In this document: positions 8,158-16,332 of the stretch, piece by piece
Layout of the letters: every line of letters starts with the position of its first letter
Position numbering within the stretch: position 1 is the stretch's first letter
Source: an uncultured Porphyromonas sp.
GTDB lineage: Bacteria; Bacteroidota; Bacteroidia; Bacteroidales; Porphyromonadaceae
Assembly: GCF_915070105.1 (NCBI RefSeq)
Contig: NZ_CAJZFJ010000015.1
Span: forward strand, 1 to 36,344
Reading direction: 5' to 3'
DNA length: 36,344 bases
Position numbers and translations under genes: made by a program
The notes under the pieces: generated by a model
The model's input: only the letters and a program-made list of their open reading frames with translations
Told to the model about the DNA's origin: nothing
Database searches by the model: none

Positions 8158-8882
8158 CGCTTTTTATCCTTAGTGCGACTTCTTTGTTGTTTCTCCTCAC
8201 GTAGGTGCTGCTCGACACGTTGGCGAGTCGCCTCATCATCCGAGCGGAAGGCATTGAGAATCTGCTCAGCTTGCTCCTTGGTCATCTGTTGATCCTTCTG
8301 ATCAAGAGCTTGTCCTTGCTTATCGTTGCCTTGCTTAGGGGGCTGCTTCTGCTGGTCCTTATCCTTGTCCTGCTTCTGCTTGGGTGGCTGTTTGTCCTGC
8401 TTGTTCTGGTCGGGCTGGCCGCCTCCACCGCCTCCCCCCTTCTGCTGCTGTTGCTGTAGCAGGCGCTGGGCTAAGGCGAGGTTATAGCGAGTGTCGTCAC
8501 TCGCTGGATCAGCGATGAGTGACTCTTCATAGAGACGTACAGCCTCCTCGTACTTCTTGGCCTTCATTGCCACATTACCTAGGTTGTGTAGGGTGGCGGA
8601 GGCTTGTGCAGGGGTGAGGCGGGTATCCTTGAGAGCACGCTCTAGGTAGCGACTGGACTCCTCGTAGCGTCCCTGCTCGTAGGCCGAGGCAGCGATCCCG
8701 AAGTTGGCCTTGCCAGAGAGACTATCTAGGAGTAGTGCTTTGCGGTAGGTCGTCTCTGCCTCGGGGAAGTTCTTGGCCTTGTAGAGCGAGTTGCCTTGGC
8801 GGAGCTTGCTCTTGATCCCTTGTGCTGGGGCAAGGGTGCACGCCGAGAGGAGCAGGCCGAGGAAGATGATCTTACTTCTCAT
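8151..8882 (-). CDS. batC: BatC: secreted TPR protein with Gln/Lys-rich tail
   Basis: The preferred start is the ATG at 8882 (MRSKIIFLG), which gives a proper signal peptide and 243 residues; the frame is open 20 codons further upstream, but that part lies inside batB. An LSAC motif at Cys15 could be a lipobox, though cleavage after AQG is also possible. Three or so TPR units (about residues 23-140) are followed by poly-Gln, a Gly run and a low-complexity Q/K/D/P-rich region, then a charged helix. The Q/K-rich linker is usual in BatC. It overlaps batB by 11 nt and batD by 7 nt. Confidence 0.9.
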   Translation of the reverse strand: MRSKIIFLGLLLSACTLAPAQGIKSKLRQGNSLYKAKNFPEAETTYRKALLLDSLSGKANFGIAASAYEQGRYEESSRYLERALKDTRLTPAQASATLHNLGNVAMKAKKYEEAVRLYEESLIADPASDDTRYNLALAQRLLQQQQQKGGGGGGGQPDQNKQDKQPPKQKQDKDKDQQKQPPKQGNDKQGQALDQKDQQMTKEQAEQILNAFRSDDEATRQRVEQHLREEKQQRSRTKDKKRW

Positions 8883-9906
8883 GTCCAAAGATGCTATGGC
8901 GGATGAGGAACTTGTTCTTACGTCCCATGATGAAGAACTCAATGAGGAGGAGGAAGAGGGCTACACGTAGCCAGGGCTCATAGTTCTCGATATTGCCATT
9001 CTCTAGCTTGGAATTGACCGAGGCTCGAGGAAGCTCATCGAGCTGCTTGCGGATGGCCTTGACGGCAGAGGCCGGAGACTCGGCAGAGACATAGATCCCT
9101 TTACCGGCATCAGCTATCTGATGGCACATATCCTGATTGACCTTGGTGACGACCATATTGCCCGAATCATCGGTGAGCTGTCCGCTCTCTGTCGGGATAG
9201 GTGCTCCAGTGCTAGTACCGATACCGACGACATTGATACGTACACCAGCCTGAGCGGCTTCGGTGGCGACCTCTAGGGTGTTGCTCTCGAAGTCCTCTCC
9301 ATCTGTTAGAATTACGATCGCCTTACCTAGATCCTTTCTTTCGGAGAAGGACTGGCGAGCGAGGGTGATGGCTTGCCCGATGGCAGTCCCTTGGTCAGAG
9401 AGCATCCCAGGGGAGGCCTCTGCGAGAAATTCCTGTGCGGTAGAGAGGTCGGTGGTGATGGGGAGCTGCACGAAGGCACTACCTGCGAAGACGATGAGCC
9501 CCACCTTGTCAGAAGGCATCTCCTCGAGGAGCTTCGTAATCGTCCGCTTGGCGAAGTCTAGACGACTGGGAGCGATGTCCTGGGCAAGCATGGAGTTGGA
9601 GATGTCGAGGCAGATCATTGCTTCGATCCCCTTATCATCTTCCTTGGAGCCGCTGGAGGTGCGCCCAGGTACCTGAGGACGAGCTAGGACGACGATAAGG
9701 AGCCCTAGAGCCACGAGGAAGAGGAGGTCACGTAGGAGTTGTCTCTTGCCCGAGGCTAGTGGCATCAGTTCGTCTTTCATCTCTCGGCTCGTGAAGCGTG
9801 CCAAGAGTTTCCTTCGCCTATAGAAGGCAAAGAGTGAGAGCAGAGCCAGCGGAATAAGTCCGAAGAGTAGGTACAGATACTCTGGGGAGTAGAATAGGAT
9901 ATTCAT
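8872..9906 (-). CDS. batB: BatB: membrane-anchored von Willebrand factor A protein
   Basis: The 344-residue protein has two N-terminal transmembrane helices (about 8-28 and 58-76), a periplasmic VWA domain (about 95-290) and a C-terminal helix (about 318-333). The metal-ion-dependent adhesion site is intact: DISNS (101-105), a Thr in the TTDLST region, and Asp in ILTDGED. BatB is expected to pair with BatA in the inner membrane, probably recruiting partners for oxidative-stress tolerance as inferred from Bacteroides fragilis. It starts 4 bp after batA and overlaps batC. Confidence 0.93.
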   Translation of the reverse strand: MNILFYSPEYLYLLFGLIPLALLSLFAFYRRRKLLARFTSREMKDELMPLASGKRQLLRDLLFLVALGLLIVVLARPQVPGRTSSGSKEDDKGIEAMICLDISNSMLAQDIAPSRLDFAKRTITKLLEEMPSDKVGLIVFAGSAFVQLPITTDLSTAQEFLAEASPGMLSDQGTAIGQAITLARQSFSERKDLGKAIVILTDGEDFESNTLEVATEAAQAGVRINVVGIGTSTGAPIPTESGQLTDDSGNMVVTKVNQDMCHQIADAGKGIYVSAESPASAVKAIRKQLDELPRASVNSKLENGNIENYEPWLRVALFLLLIEFFIMGRKNKFLIRHSIFGHEK

Positions 9907-9910
9907 GGCC

Positions 9911-10897
9911 TTACGGGTTTGTCTTGAATAGGGTAGAGCGAAGGATGAACTCCAGAAGTTGTAGGAGAGATGCGGCTAAGACGAATAAGAAGAACTCCTC
10001 ATAGACTGTCCTATAATTCTTGGTCGAGAGCTTGGTCTTCTCCATCTGGTCGATCTCCTTGTATATCGAGGCCAGGGAAGCATTATCCGTTGCACGGAAG
10101 TAGGCGCCTCCCGATACCTCTGCGATCTGCTTCATCGTAGGCTCATCGAGGTCTACGGGCATATTACGCACCACGGTACCGAAGGGTGTCTCGATAGGAT
10201 AGGGTGCTTCGCCCGTGGCTGATCCTACACCGATGGTATAGACGGCTATCCCAAAGGTCTTAGCAAGATCAGCAGCCATCTTGGGGGAGATGTTCCCCGT
10301 ATTGTTCGCTCCGTCCGTTAGGAGGATGACGACCTTGCTCTTGGTCTTACTCTCCTTGAGACGGTTCACAGCTGTAGCGATCCCCGAGCCAATAGCGGTC
10401 TGATCTTGGATGATACCGGGCTTCATGTCCTGAAGGCGGTTGATCAGCGTCGCATGGTCTTGGGTCAGAGGACAAGCCGTAAAGCTCTCCCCTGCGAAGA
10501 CGACGAGCCCAATATTGTCGTTGGGGCGGCTGGAGATGAAGCGCATCGCTACCTCCTTGGCTGCCTCTACGCGGTTGGGCTGGAAGTCCATCGCCAGCAT
10601 ACTCGTGGAGATGTCCATCGTGAGCATGATGTCGATCCCCTCGACACGATCTTCGGTCCAACTAGAGGAGCTCTGTGGTCGAGCAAGTGCAATGATGATG
10701 AGTCCTATGGCCAGAAGCCTCAGGATGAAGACGGAGTGTCGGAGGTAAGCCCTTAGTCCTCCTCCGTGTCCCTTTAGCCCACGCAGAGAGGGCAGGAGCA
10801 CAGTCGCCTCTTGCTTCCTGCGCCATAGTATGTAGACGAGCAGGAGCAGGGGAAGTAGGAGTAGTCCCCAGAGGAGGTGTGGATATAGGAAGGTCAT
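9911..10897 (-). CDS. batA: BatA: membrane-anchored von Willebrand factor A protein
   Basis: A 328-residue paralogue of BatB with the same layout: N-terminal helices (about 8-25 and 55-73), a VWA domain with MIDAS residues DISTS (95-99) and ILLTDGANNTG, and a C-terminal membrane helix. In this family BatA precedes BatB. The ATG overlaps the stop of the upstream membrane protein by 4 nt (ATGA), suggesting translational coupling. Confidence 0.93.
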   Translation of the reverse strand: MTFLYPHLLWGLLLLPLLLLVYILWRRKQEATVLLPSLRGLKGHGGGLRAYLRHSVFILRLLAIGLIIIALARPQSSSSWTEDRVEGIDIMLTMDISTSMLAMDFQPNRVEAAKEVAMRFISSRPNDNIGLVVFAGESFTACPLTQDHATLINRLQDMKPGIIQDQTAIGSGIATAVNRLKESKTKSKVVILLTDGANNTGNISPKMAADLAKTFGIAVYTIGVGSATGEAPYPIETPFGTVVRNMPVDLDEPTMKQIAEVSGGAYFRATDNASLASIYKEIDQMEKTKLSTKNYRTVYEEFFLFVLAASLLQLLEFILRSTLFKTNP

Positions 10898-11877
10898 CGC
10901 TTCACCTCCTTTCTTTCTTTTGCTTGAGCTTCGTATGCCGTGAAGGTTGCCTCGATGGACTCGGCAAGGCTTAGGCTAGCCTTGCGCATGGCCAAGGCAT
11001 CACCTTGGGTAGGAAGGCTCTTGGCAAACTTGACAAAGCTTGCTCCCGATAGGATGTGTTCCAGCCGTGCGAGTTGCTCGCCACCGAGGGGTTGGGAGCG
11101 AAGAGTCTCTATGACCTCACCCGTCGTCATCTCCATAGCATCGAAGTGCAGACGCTTGCCGAGGTAGCCTCTCAGATTGTCCGTGACGAATGAGTAGTAG
11201 TGCTTGTAGTCCTCCTGCGTCTCTAGGTGGGCATTGTCGAGCGTAGCCAGCTGTGCCTTTAGCTGCTCGAGCAGGGGCACTGGTGGAGCTTCGGGCTCTG
11301 GCTCTACGATCTCAGGGTGTCGGGCTCTGTGCAGATACTCATAGATAAGTAGAGCGATGAGCAGGAGTCCAGCTATGGTATAGAAGATCCAAGAGGTGAA
11401 GATAAGCACCAGGAGATCCATTAGGGTAAATGGCTCATCCCATGGCGCAACGATCGGGCGGAAGTTCTCGGGCTGAGAGACGTCCACCTGTGGGGAGATG
11501 ACATTCAGGGCTAGAGGCTTGGTCATAGCCTGCCCTGAAGGACTCTCCACAACGATCGGAGGAAGGGTGATAAGGGTAGAGTCAAAGGAGGTCACGATCA
11601 TCTGAGCCTTGATCTCCTGTACTCCATGTCCTATGTCTATGGTATCAGTTGCTCCGAAGGCCAATACACGATAGCGCTCCTCGCCTCCCGTACTATCCTG
11701 TAGGAGGTAGAAGCGCGTACGTGCTAGATCATCTGTGCGGATCGTCAGGTCAATGGCTGCCCGCTCCCCGATCTTGATCTCGGGACGATCTAGTCGTGCT
11801 TGGATCGAGACATTCTGCCCAAGAGCCTCAGCACACCAGGTGCAAAGCAAGAGGAGGCAATATGCTAAATACTTCAT
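10894..11877 (-). CDS. Signal-peptide membrane protein of the bat cluster, function unknown
   Basis: A 327-residue protein with a signal peptide (MKYLAYCLLLLCTWCAEALG), an N-terminal periplasmic beta-rich domain (about 22-135; QNVSIQARLDRPEIKIGERA resembles the opening of BatD-like domains), a transmembrane helix (about 153-182) and an acidic, helical cytoplasmic tail (about 190-327). Genes of this size and position, between the DUF58 gene and batA, are common in Bacteroidota; I do not know a named function. It is the first gene after a 186-bp gap carrying a promoter-like box, so it may head the batA-E transcript. Confidence 0.85.
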   Translation of the reverse strand: MKYLAYCLLLLCTWCAEALGQNVSIQARLDRPEIKIGERAAIDLTIRTDDLARTRFYLLQDSTGGEERYRVLAFGATDTIDIGHGVQEIKAQMIVTSFDSTLITLPPIVVESPSGQAMTKPLALNVISPQVDVSQPENFRPIVAPWDEPFTLMDLLVLIFTSWIFYTIAGLLLIALLIYEYLHRARHPEIVEPEPEAPPVPLLEQLKAQLATLDNAHLETQEDYKHYYSFVTDNLRGYLGKRLHFDAMEMTTGEVIETLRSQPLGGEQLARLEHILSGASFVKFAKSLPTQGDALAMRKASLSLAESIEATFTAYEAQAKERKEVKR

Positions 11878-11899
11878 CTAATAGGTGCCTATACCTAAG

Positions 11900-11907
11900 C
11901 AAATATA
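11900..11907 (-). promoter_or_regulatory. Bacteroidota -7 box (TATATTTG) before the batA-E block
   Basis: The minus strand reads TATATTTG, matching TAnnTTTG, about 23 bp upstream of the ATG at 11877. No TTTG -33 element is apparent. If used, it would let the bat genes be expressed independently of moxR and DUF58. Confidence 0.4.
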
Positions 11908-12017
11908 GGACTTTCAGCGTGGCATCCGACCGGCAGGAATAGTGTCCTTGCTGGTGAAGACTTACTTTTCTTTGTATATCAGTGGCTTAGGGAGTGGTGA
12001 TTCTCCCTCTATGGGGC

Positions 12018-12053
12018 TTCTCCGTCAGAGCCTAGGGAGGGCTAGGCGGAGAA
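12018..12053. terminator. Imperfect hairpin after the DUF58 gene
   Basis: TTCTCC (12018-12023) pairs with GGAGAA (12048-12053) and GCCTAG (12030-12035) with CTAGGC (12042-12047), with a one-sided GTCAGA bulge. It starts 11 bp beyond the DUF58 stop. There is no T-run, so termination is a weak inference supported mainly by position. Confidence 0.3.
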
Positions 12054-12063
12054 TACCCACAGA

Positions 12064-12948
12064 TTAGCGTCGTGCTCCGAAGAGCTTGATGAGCTCAGGG
12101 ACGTAGTCCTTGCCCGTGCAGACCTCGATCTGATCCACGCCTGAGCGTAGGCAGGCAGTGTGGAAGGTCTCCAGCTGCTTGGCAATGCTCTCTCGGTAGG
12201 CTTTCCTCAGACGAGAGGAGGAGGTATCGATGTAGCGTTCCTCACCGCTCTCGGCATCAAGGAATCGAACGAGCCCCAGCTGTGGGAGTTCGACTGCCCC
12301 TTCGTCGTAGGTGCGGATCGCTACTAGGTCGTGCTTACGTGCAGAGAGCGTCAGAGTCTGGCTATATGGCTCTCCCCACTGGAAGAAATCCGAGATGAGG
12401 AAGGCCGTACAACGTCTCTTGATCAAGCGGTTGAGGTAGGAGAGGGGGACATTGAGGTTTGTCTCCCTACTCTTAGGCTCGAAGCTCAGTAGCTCACGGA
12501 TGAGGTAGAGGATGTGCTTCTTCCCACTGCGTGCCGGGATGAAGAGTTCTACTTCATCAGTGAAGAGGATAGCCCCTACCTTATCATTATTCTGAATGGC
12601 AGAGAAGGCGAGGGTAGCGGCGATCTCGGCATTCAGTTCTCGCTTGCTCTCGCTACGAGTACCGAAGGCAGTGCTCCCCGTCATATCTACCAAAAGCATG
12701 ACGGTGAGCTCTCGTTCCTCCTCGAAGACCTTGATAAAGGGGGCTGCGTAGCGAGCAGTGACATTCCAGTCGATGTCTCGTACATCGTCCCCTACCTGAT
12801 AGCCTCGTACTTCGCTGAAGGCCATCCCACGACCTCGGAAGGCCGAGTGGTACTGCCCAGCGAAGACCTGCTCGGAGAGTCCCCGAGCCTTGATCTCGAT
12901 ACGCCGTACCTTCTTCAGGAGATCCGAGGTTTGCAGTCTTGACTTCAT
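12064..12948 (-). CDS. DUF58 domain protein
   Basis: A 294-residue soluble protein with the DUF58 hallmark GDDVRDIDWNVTARYAAPFIKVFEEERE (split: GDDVRDIDWN at about 52-61, then the conserved FEEERE) and a VWA-like fold following it (LLVDMTGSTAFG). DUF58 proteins are the constant partners of MoxR ATPases and the Bat VWA proteins and are thought to be their clients or adaptors. It starts 25 bp after moxR, on the same strand, and is separated from the bat genes by 186 bp. Confidence 0.92.
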   Translation of the reverse strand: MKSRLQTSDLLKKVRRIEIKARGLSEQVFAGQYHSAFRGRGMAFSEVRGYQVGDDVRDIDWNVTARYAAPFIKVFEEERELTVMLLVDMTGSTAFGTRSESKRELNAEIAATLAFSAIQNNDKVGAILFTDEVELFIPARSGKKHILYLIRELLSFEPKSRETNLNVPLSYLNRLIKRRCTAFLISDFFQWGEPYSQTLTLSARKHDLVAIRTYDEGAVELPQLGLVRFLDAESGEERYIDTSSSRLRKAYRESIAKQLETFHTACLRSGVDQIEVCTGKDYVPELIKLFGARR

Positions 12949-12973
12949 CTATGCAGAAGGGCTGGGGGAGAGG

Positions 12974-13969
12974 CTAGGGTACCTCTACCTTGTTGAGGAT
13001 CTCCTTGATGATTTCATCTGCCGTGAGGTCATTCGCCTCTGCCTCATAGGATAGCCCGATGCGGTGACGTAGGACGTCGTAGCTGACTGCTCGGATATCC
13101 TCGGGGATCACGTAGCCACGCTTCTTGAGAAGTGCGTAGGAGCGTGCTGCCAAAGCAAGGTTGATTGACGCGCGAGGTGATGCTCCGAAGGTGATGAAGG
13201 GTCGTAGTGACTCCAGTCCATACTCCTCTGGACGTCGTGTGGCGAAGACGATATCGACGATATAGCGTTCGATCTTTTCGTCCACGTAGACCATAGAGGC
13301 CAGCTTGCGTAGCTCGAGGATGTCGGCTACGGAGAGTACTGGAGCTACACGATCTGCATGGTCGGGGCGGATTTGCTGGCGAATGATCAGAGCCTCTTCC
13401 TCACGCTTGGGGTAGGAGATGAGTACCTTGAGCATGAAACGGTCCACCTGAGCTTCGGGAAGGGGATAAGTACCTTCCTGCTCGATGGGGTTCTGTGTCG
13501 CCATGACAAGGAATGGGTTAGGTAGGCGGAAGGTTTGCTCCCCGATGGTCACCTGGTGCTCCTGCATGGCTTCCAGCAGTGCGCTCTGTACCTTGGCTGG
13601 GGCACGGTTGATTTCGTCGGCGAGGATGAAGTTAGAGAAGATAGGACCTTTCTTTACTTGGAAGTCCTCTTCCCTCTGGCTATACATCAGCGTTCCTACG
13701 ACGTCCGCTGGTAGGAGGTCGGGGGTAAACTGGATACGCTTGTAGTCAGCCTGTATGAGCTGTGCCAGGGTCTTGATCGCAAGGGTTTTAGCGAGACCTG
13801 GTAGCCCCTCTAGGAGGATGTGCCCCCCAGAGAGCAAGCTGATCAGCAGGGAGTCTAGGAGGTGGGCTTGGCCAACGATGGCCTGCTGCATGCCCTGGCG
13901 TAGCTGTTCGATCAGACGACTTCTACGCTCGATCTCCTCAGTGAGGATACGGATGTCTGTTGATTCCAT
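12974..13969 (-). CDS. moxR: MoxR-family AAA+ ATPase
   Basis: A 331-residue AAA+ protein. Walker A is GLPGLAKT (55-62), the form typical of MoxR proteins; Walker B is ILADE (115-119) followed by INRAPAK; sensor 1 lies in ATQNP (Asn160); the arginine finger is probably Arg177 in DRFML. MoxR ATPases act as chaperone-like remodelers of VWA-domain complexes, here most likely DUF58 and BatA/BatB. Length and motifs are normal. A 54-bp gap separates it from the HU/LysM gene; no clear promoter was seen in it. Confidence 0.94.
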   Translation of the reverse strand: MESTDIRILTEEIERRSRLIEQLRQGMQQAIVGQAHLLDSLLISLLSGGHILLEGLPGLAKTLAIKTLAQLIQADYKRIQFTPDLLPADVVGTLMYSQREEDFQVKKGPIFSNFILADEINRAPAKVQSALLEAMQEHQVTIGEQTFRLPNPFLVMATQNPIEQEGTYPLPEAQVDRFMLKVLISYPKREEEALIIRQQIRPDHADRVAPVLSVADILELRKLASMVYVDEKIERYIVDIVFATRRPEEYGLESLRPFITFGASPRASINLALAARSYALLKKRGYVIPEDIRAVSYDVLRHRIGLSYEAEANDLTADEIIKEILNKVEVP

Positions 13970-14023
13970 TATTGATATATCCTTGTCTTAGTGTTTGTGG
14001 TCTTTTATAATACGAGTGCGGGG

Positions 14024-16321
14024 TTATTCTTTGCGTAGTGAATGCTGTAGTTCTAACGCTTTATTGATAGAATTCGTATCACGGGCATTGATCTCGTACT
14101 TCTTAGCTGGAGGTAGGACGATGGTGATGCCTACGGGGAGGTTGTTGGGGTCTTTGATCTTAGACTTGTTCTCCTGATAGATGTATACCCAGAAGGCCTT
14201 GTGCCCGTATTTCTTTAGAGCGAAGACGGTGAGGCGGTCGCCTGCCTGTACCTGTACTCGGGTGGTCTCGCTATTGATGACTCGCTGGGAGGTTTCTGCC
14301 TTGGGTTCTTCCTTGGGCTGGCTCTCTGGGATGGTGTCTACGGGTACATCTTGTAGCGTGTCTGCGGGCAGGGTCAAGCTATCGGGCAGTATATCCATAC
14401 TGGAGGGAACGATCTCGACTGAAGCCATTTGCTGGGCATTCTTAGCCGCCGAACGTGAGGGAGAAGCATCTTTCTTCTGCTTGTTATTCATGAAGAAGAT
14501 GATGAGGAGCACCCCGATGACCAGCACTGCTCCCATAGCGATCCAAGTGAGGTATTCTTTCGTTCGGTTTGCGGAAGGCTTCGAGTCAGATGGTGGGGGC
14601 GTCTGCTGGCTCTCTTCCTCAGGAAGGCTGGGAGCTGGCTGGGCTGGAGGTGTTGGGGGAAGTGGGGGCTCCTGGGCTGGCTCTTCCCTTTTTGCCTCTA
14701 TGGGTTGTGGGGTAGGGGTCGCCGTAGGCTCTTCGGGAGCTGGCATGTAGCTCTCACTACTCGCTACCTCAGGCTGTGGGGCAGGAGTATAGATAGGCTC
14801 TTCGTCAGCTGGAGCATAGCTCTCACTACTCACTACCTCGGGTTGTGGGGTAGGAGTGTAGATAGGCTCTTTGGGAGCAGGTGTATAGCTCTCATTGCTC
14901 ACTACCTCGGGTTGTGGGGTAGGAGTGTAGATAGGCTCTTCGGACACTGGCGCATAGCTTGCACTGCTCACTACTTCGGGCTCTGCTGAAGGAGTGATGG
15001 CAAATGTCTCTGGTTCTTGCACGTAGGCTTCCCCGTTTGCACCTTCAGCCTCTGAGGCAGGGGTGATGGCGAACGTCTCGGGCTCTTGTGCAGAGGCTTC
15101 ACCGCAAACGCACTCGTGTTCAGAGGCTGGAGTGATGGCAAATGTCTCAGGCTCTTGCTCGCAGGCTTCACTGCTCGCTCCCTCGGGCTGACCGTTGGGT
15201 GTGATGGTAAAGACTGGGAGCTCTGCTTCGGTCTCTTCCGTAGTTTCGCCTAGGGGGCTTCTATTGGGAATGATCTCGAAGGTTGGGGGCTCTACGGGCT
15301 TGGTAGCCTGCATCATCTCGTGTGAGCGTGCGGCGGTGTTGATCTCGAAGGTCGGTAGAGCTTCCTCGCCGTTGCCCCCGCTTGTCTGCTCGGGCTCTCG
15401 GTCGGTGTCTGCCTGTGGCTCTTCGCATACCTCCGTAGCGGGAGCGGGCTGGGGCTCCTCGGGCGTGTGAAGAGCGGGCTCCTGAGGTGCTACCGTAACC
15501 TCTCGAGAGGTATCGGGGATACCTGCTTCGGGGTTGTGGGGGATCCTCTCCTCAGGTGCTACTGCTACCTCCACGGAGGGGGCTGGAGGGGCCTCTACAG
15601 GGGCGGAAGGGATGCTTGCCTGGGGCTCCTCGGCAGGAGTGCTGGGGGCTTTGCTTGGTGTGGGCTCGACCTTTGGCTCCTCTCCCTCCCTAGGGAGACG
15701 GATCTTGATCGGACGGGTTACACGGATCTCCTCCAGATCCTTTACCTCACGTATCTCGAGCCCCTGCTGAATCCTCTCCGCAGGGATCTCTATGGGTGAG
15801 AACATGCAGAAGGGCTTGTTAAGGCTCTCTGCGAAGCTCTGATGAGGGGTGAAGGCATAGCCGACCAGCTCCGTAGAGTCTTCGGAGCGAATGGCCTCGA
15901 AGACCCCTATGCGAGGCCAGGTCACCGACCCGCCTGCCTCTAGCAGGTCCAGCCAGAGATGTGGGATGCGGTCGATCCACTTGTCGATGAACTCTATCTT
16001 CAGCTTCGTCGTATGACTAAGCGCTTCTCTTAGGAAGATGAGAGAGAGCGACCGTTCGCCCCCTGGTATGGAGGGAGTCGAGTAGATCGTGAGGGTGAGA
16101 CGAGGAGGGATCAGGAAGTACCGCCCATCGGGTAATAGGGCGATGAACTCCCGCTCCTGCTGGGTACTAAAGACTCCGATGTGGGGGAAAGCGATCCCTA
16201 CACCAGTAAGTAGTCTTTGCTCGATCTGTGAATAAAGTGTCCCCCAGAGCTGATGGGAAGTCGTGGGCTGTAGAGAGGACGATACAGCTAGACGTATAGA
16301 CCAGAGTTCCTCTTGTAGCAT
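14024..16321 (-). CDS. HU-like domain, 23-residue repeats, transmembrane helix and LysM protein
   Basis: A 765-residue protein of unusual layout. Residues about 1-90 and 95-190 resemble the paired HU-like (CCDC81-type) domains seen in Bacteroidota, each with a GVGIAFPHIGVF or GGSVTWPRIGVF strand. Residues about 219-540 are a Pro/Glu/Ser-rich region with a strict 23-residue period (for example FAITPASEAEGANGEAYVQ and PEVVSSESYAPADEEPIYT copies). A transmembrane helix lies at about 590-611, and a LysM domain at about 686-740 (VQAGDRLTVFALKKYGHKAF...NLPVGITIVLPP). With the N-terminus inside, HU-like domains and repeats would be cytoplasmic and LysM would touch peptidoglycan. It follows rimO by 11 bp. 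Similar genes next to rimO usually end in SPOR or LysM domains; the size here is due to the repeat. The function is unknown. Confidence 0.85.
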   Translation of the reverse strand: MLQEELWSIRLAVSSSLQPTTSHQLWGTLYSQIEQRLLTGVGIAFPHIGVFSTQQEREFIALLPDGRYFLIPPRLTLTIYSTPSIPGGERSLSLIFLREALSHTTKLKIEFIDKWIDRIPHLWLDLLEAGGSVTWPRIGVFEAIRSEDSTELVGYAFTPHQSFAESLNKPFCMFSPIEIPAERIQQGLEIREVKDLEEIRVTRPIKIRLPREGEEPKVEPTPSKAPSTPAEEPQASIPSAPVEAPPAPSVEVAVAPEERIPHNPEAGIPDTSREVTVAPQEPALHTPEEPQPAPATEVCEEPQADTDREPEQTSGGNGEEALPTFEINTAARSHEMMQATKPVEPPTFEIIPNRSPLGETTEETEAELPVFTITPNGQPEGASSEACEQEPETFAITPASEHECVCGEASAQEPETFAITPASEAEGANGEAYVQEPETFAITPSAEPEVVSSASYAPVSEEPIYTPTPQPEVVSNESYTPAPKEPIYTPTPQPEVVSSESYAPADEEPIYTPAPQPEVASSESYMPAPEEPTATPTPQPIEAKREEPAQEPPLPPTPPAQPAPSLPEEESQQTPPPSDSKPSANRTKEYLTWIAMGAVLVIGVLLIIFFMNNKQKKDASPSRSAAKNAQQMASVEIVPSSMDILPDSLTLPADTLQDVPVDTIPESQPKEEPKAETSQRVINSETTRVQVQAGDRLTVFALKKYGHKAFWVYIYQENKSKIKDPNNLPVGITIVLPPAKKYEINARDTNSINKALELQHSLRKE
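14702..15667. repeat. Coding 23-bp/69-bp periodic array inside the HU/LysM gene
   Basis: The plus strand can be cut into about 42 consecutive 23-bp units without losing phase. In 15484-15598 single 23-bp units resemble each other and the intergenic family (15507 unit AGGTATCGGGGATACCT is identical over 17 nt to one at 18685). In 14702-15207 the clear repeat is 69 bp (for example TAGCTCTCACTACTC at 14748 and 14817, GGGTTGTGGGGTAGGAGTG at 14840 and 14909), equal to three 23-bp units. Because 69 is a multiple of three, the protein repeats every 23 residues. Confidence 0.85.
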
Positions 16322-16332
16322 AGCAATGTGTG

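Noticed and set aside
8205..8459. Plus-strand Leu-rich open frame
   Set aside because: It is the antisense shadow of the Gln/Lys-rich tail of batC.
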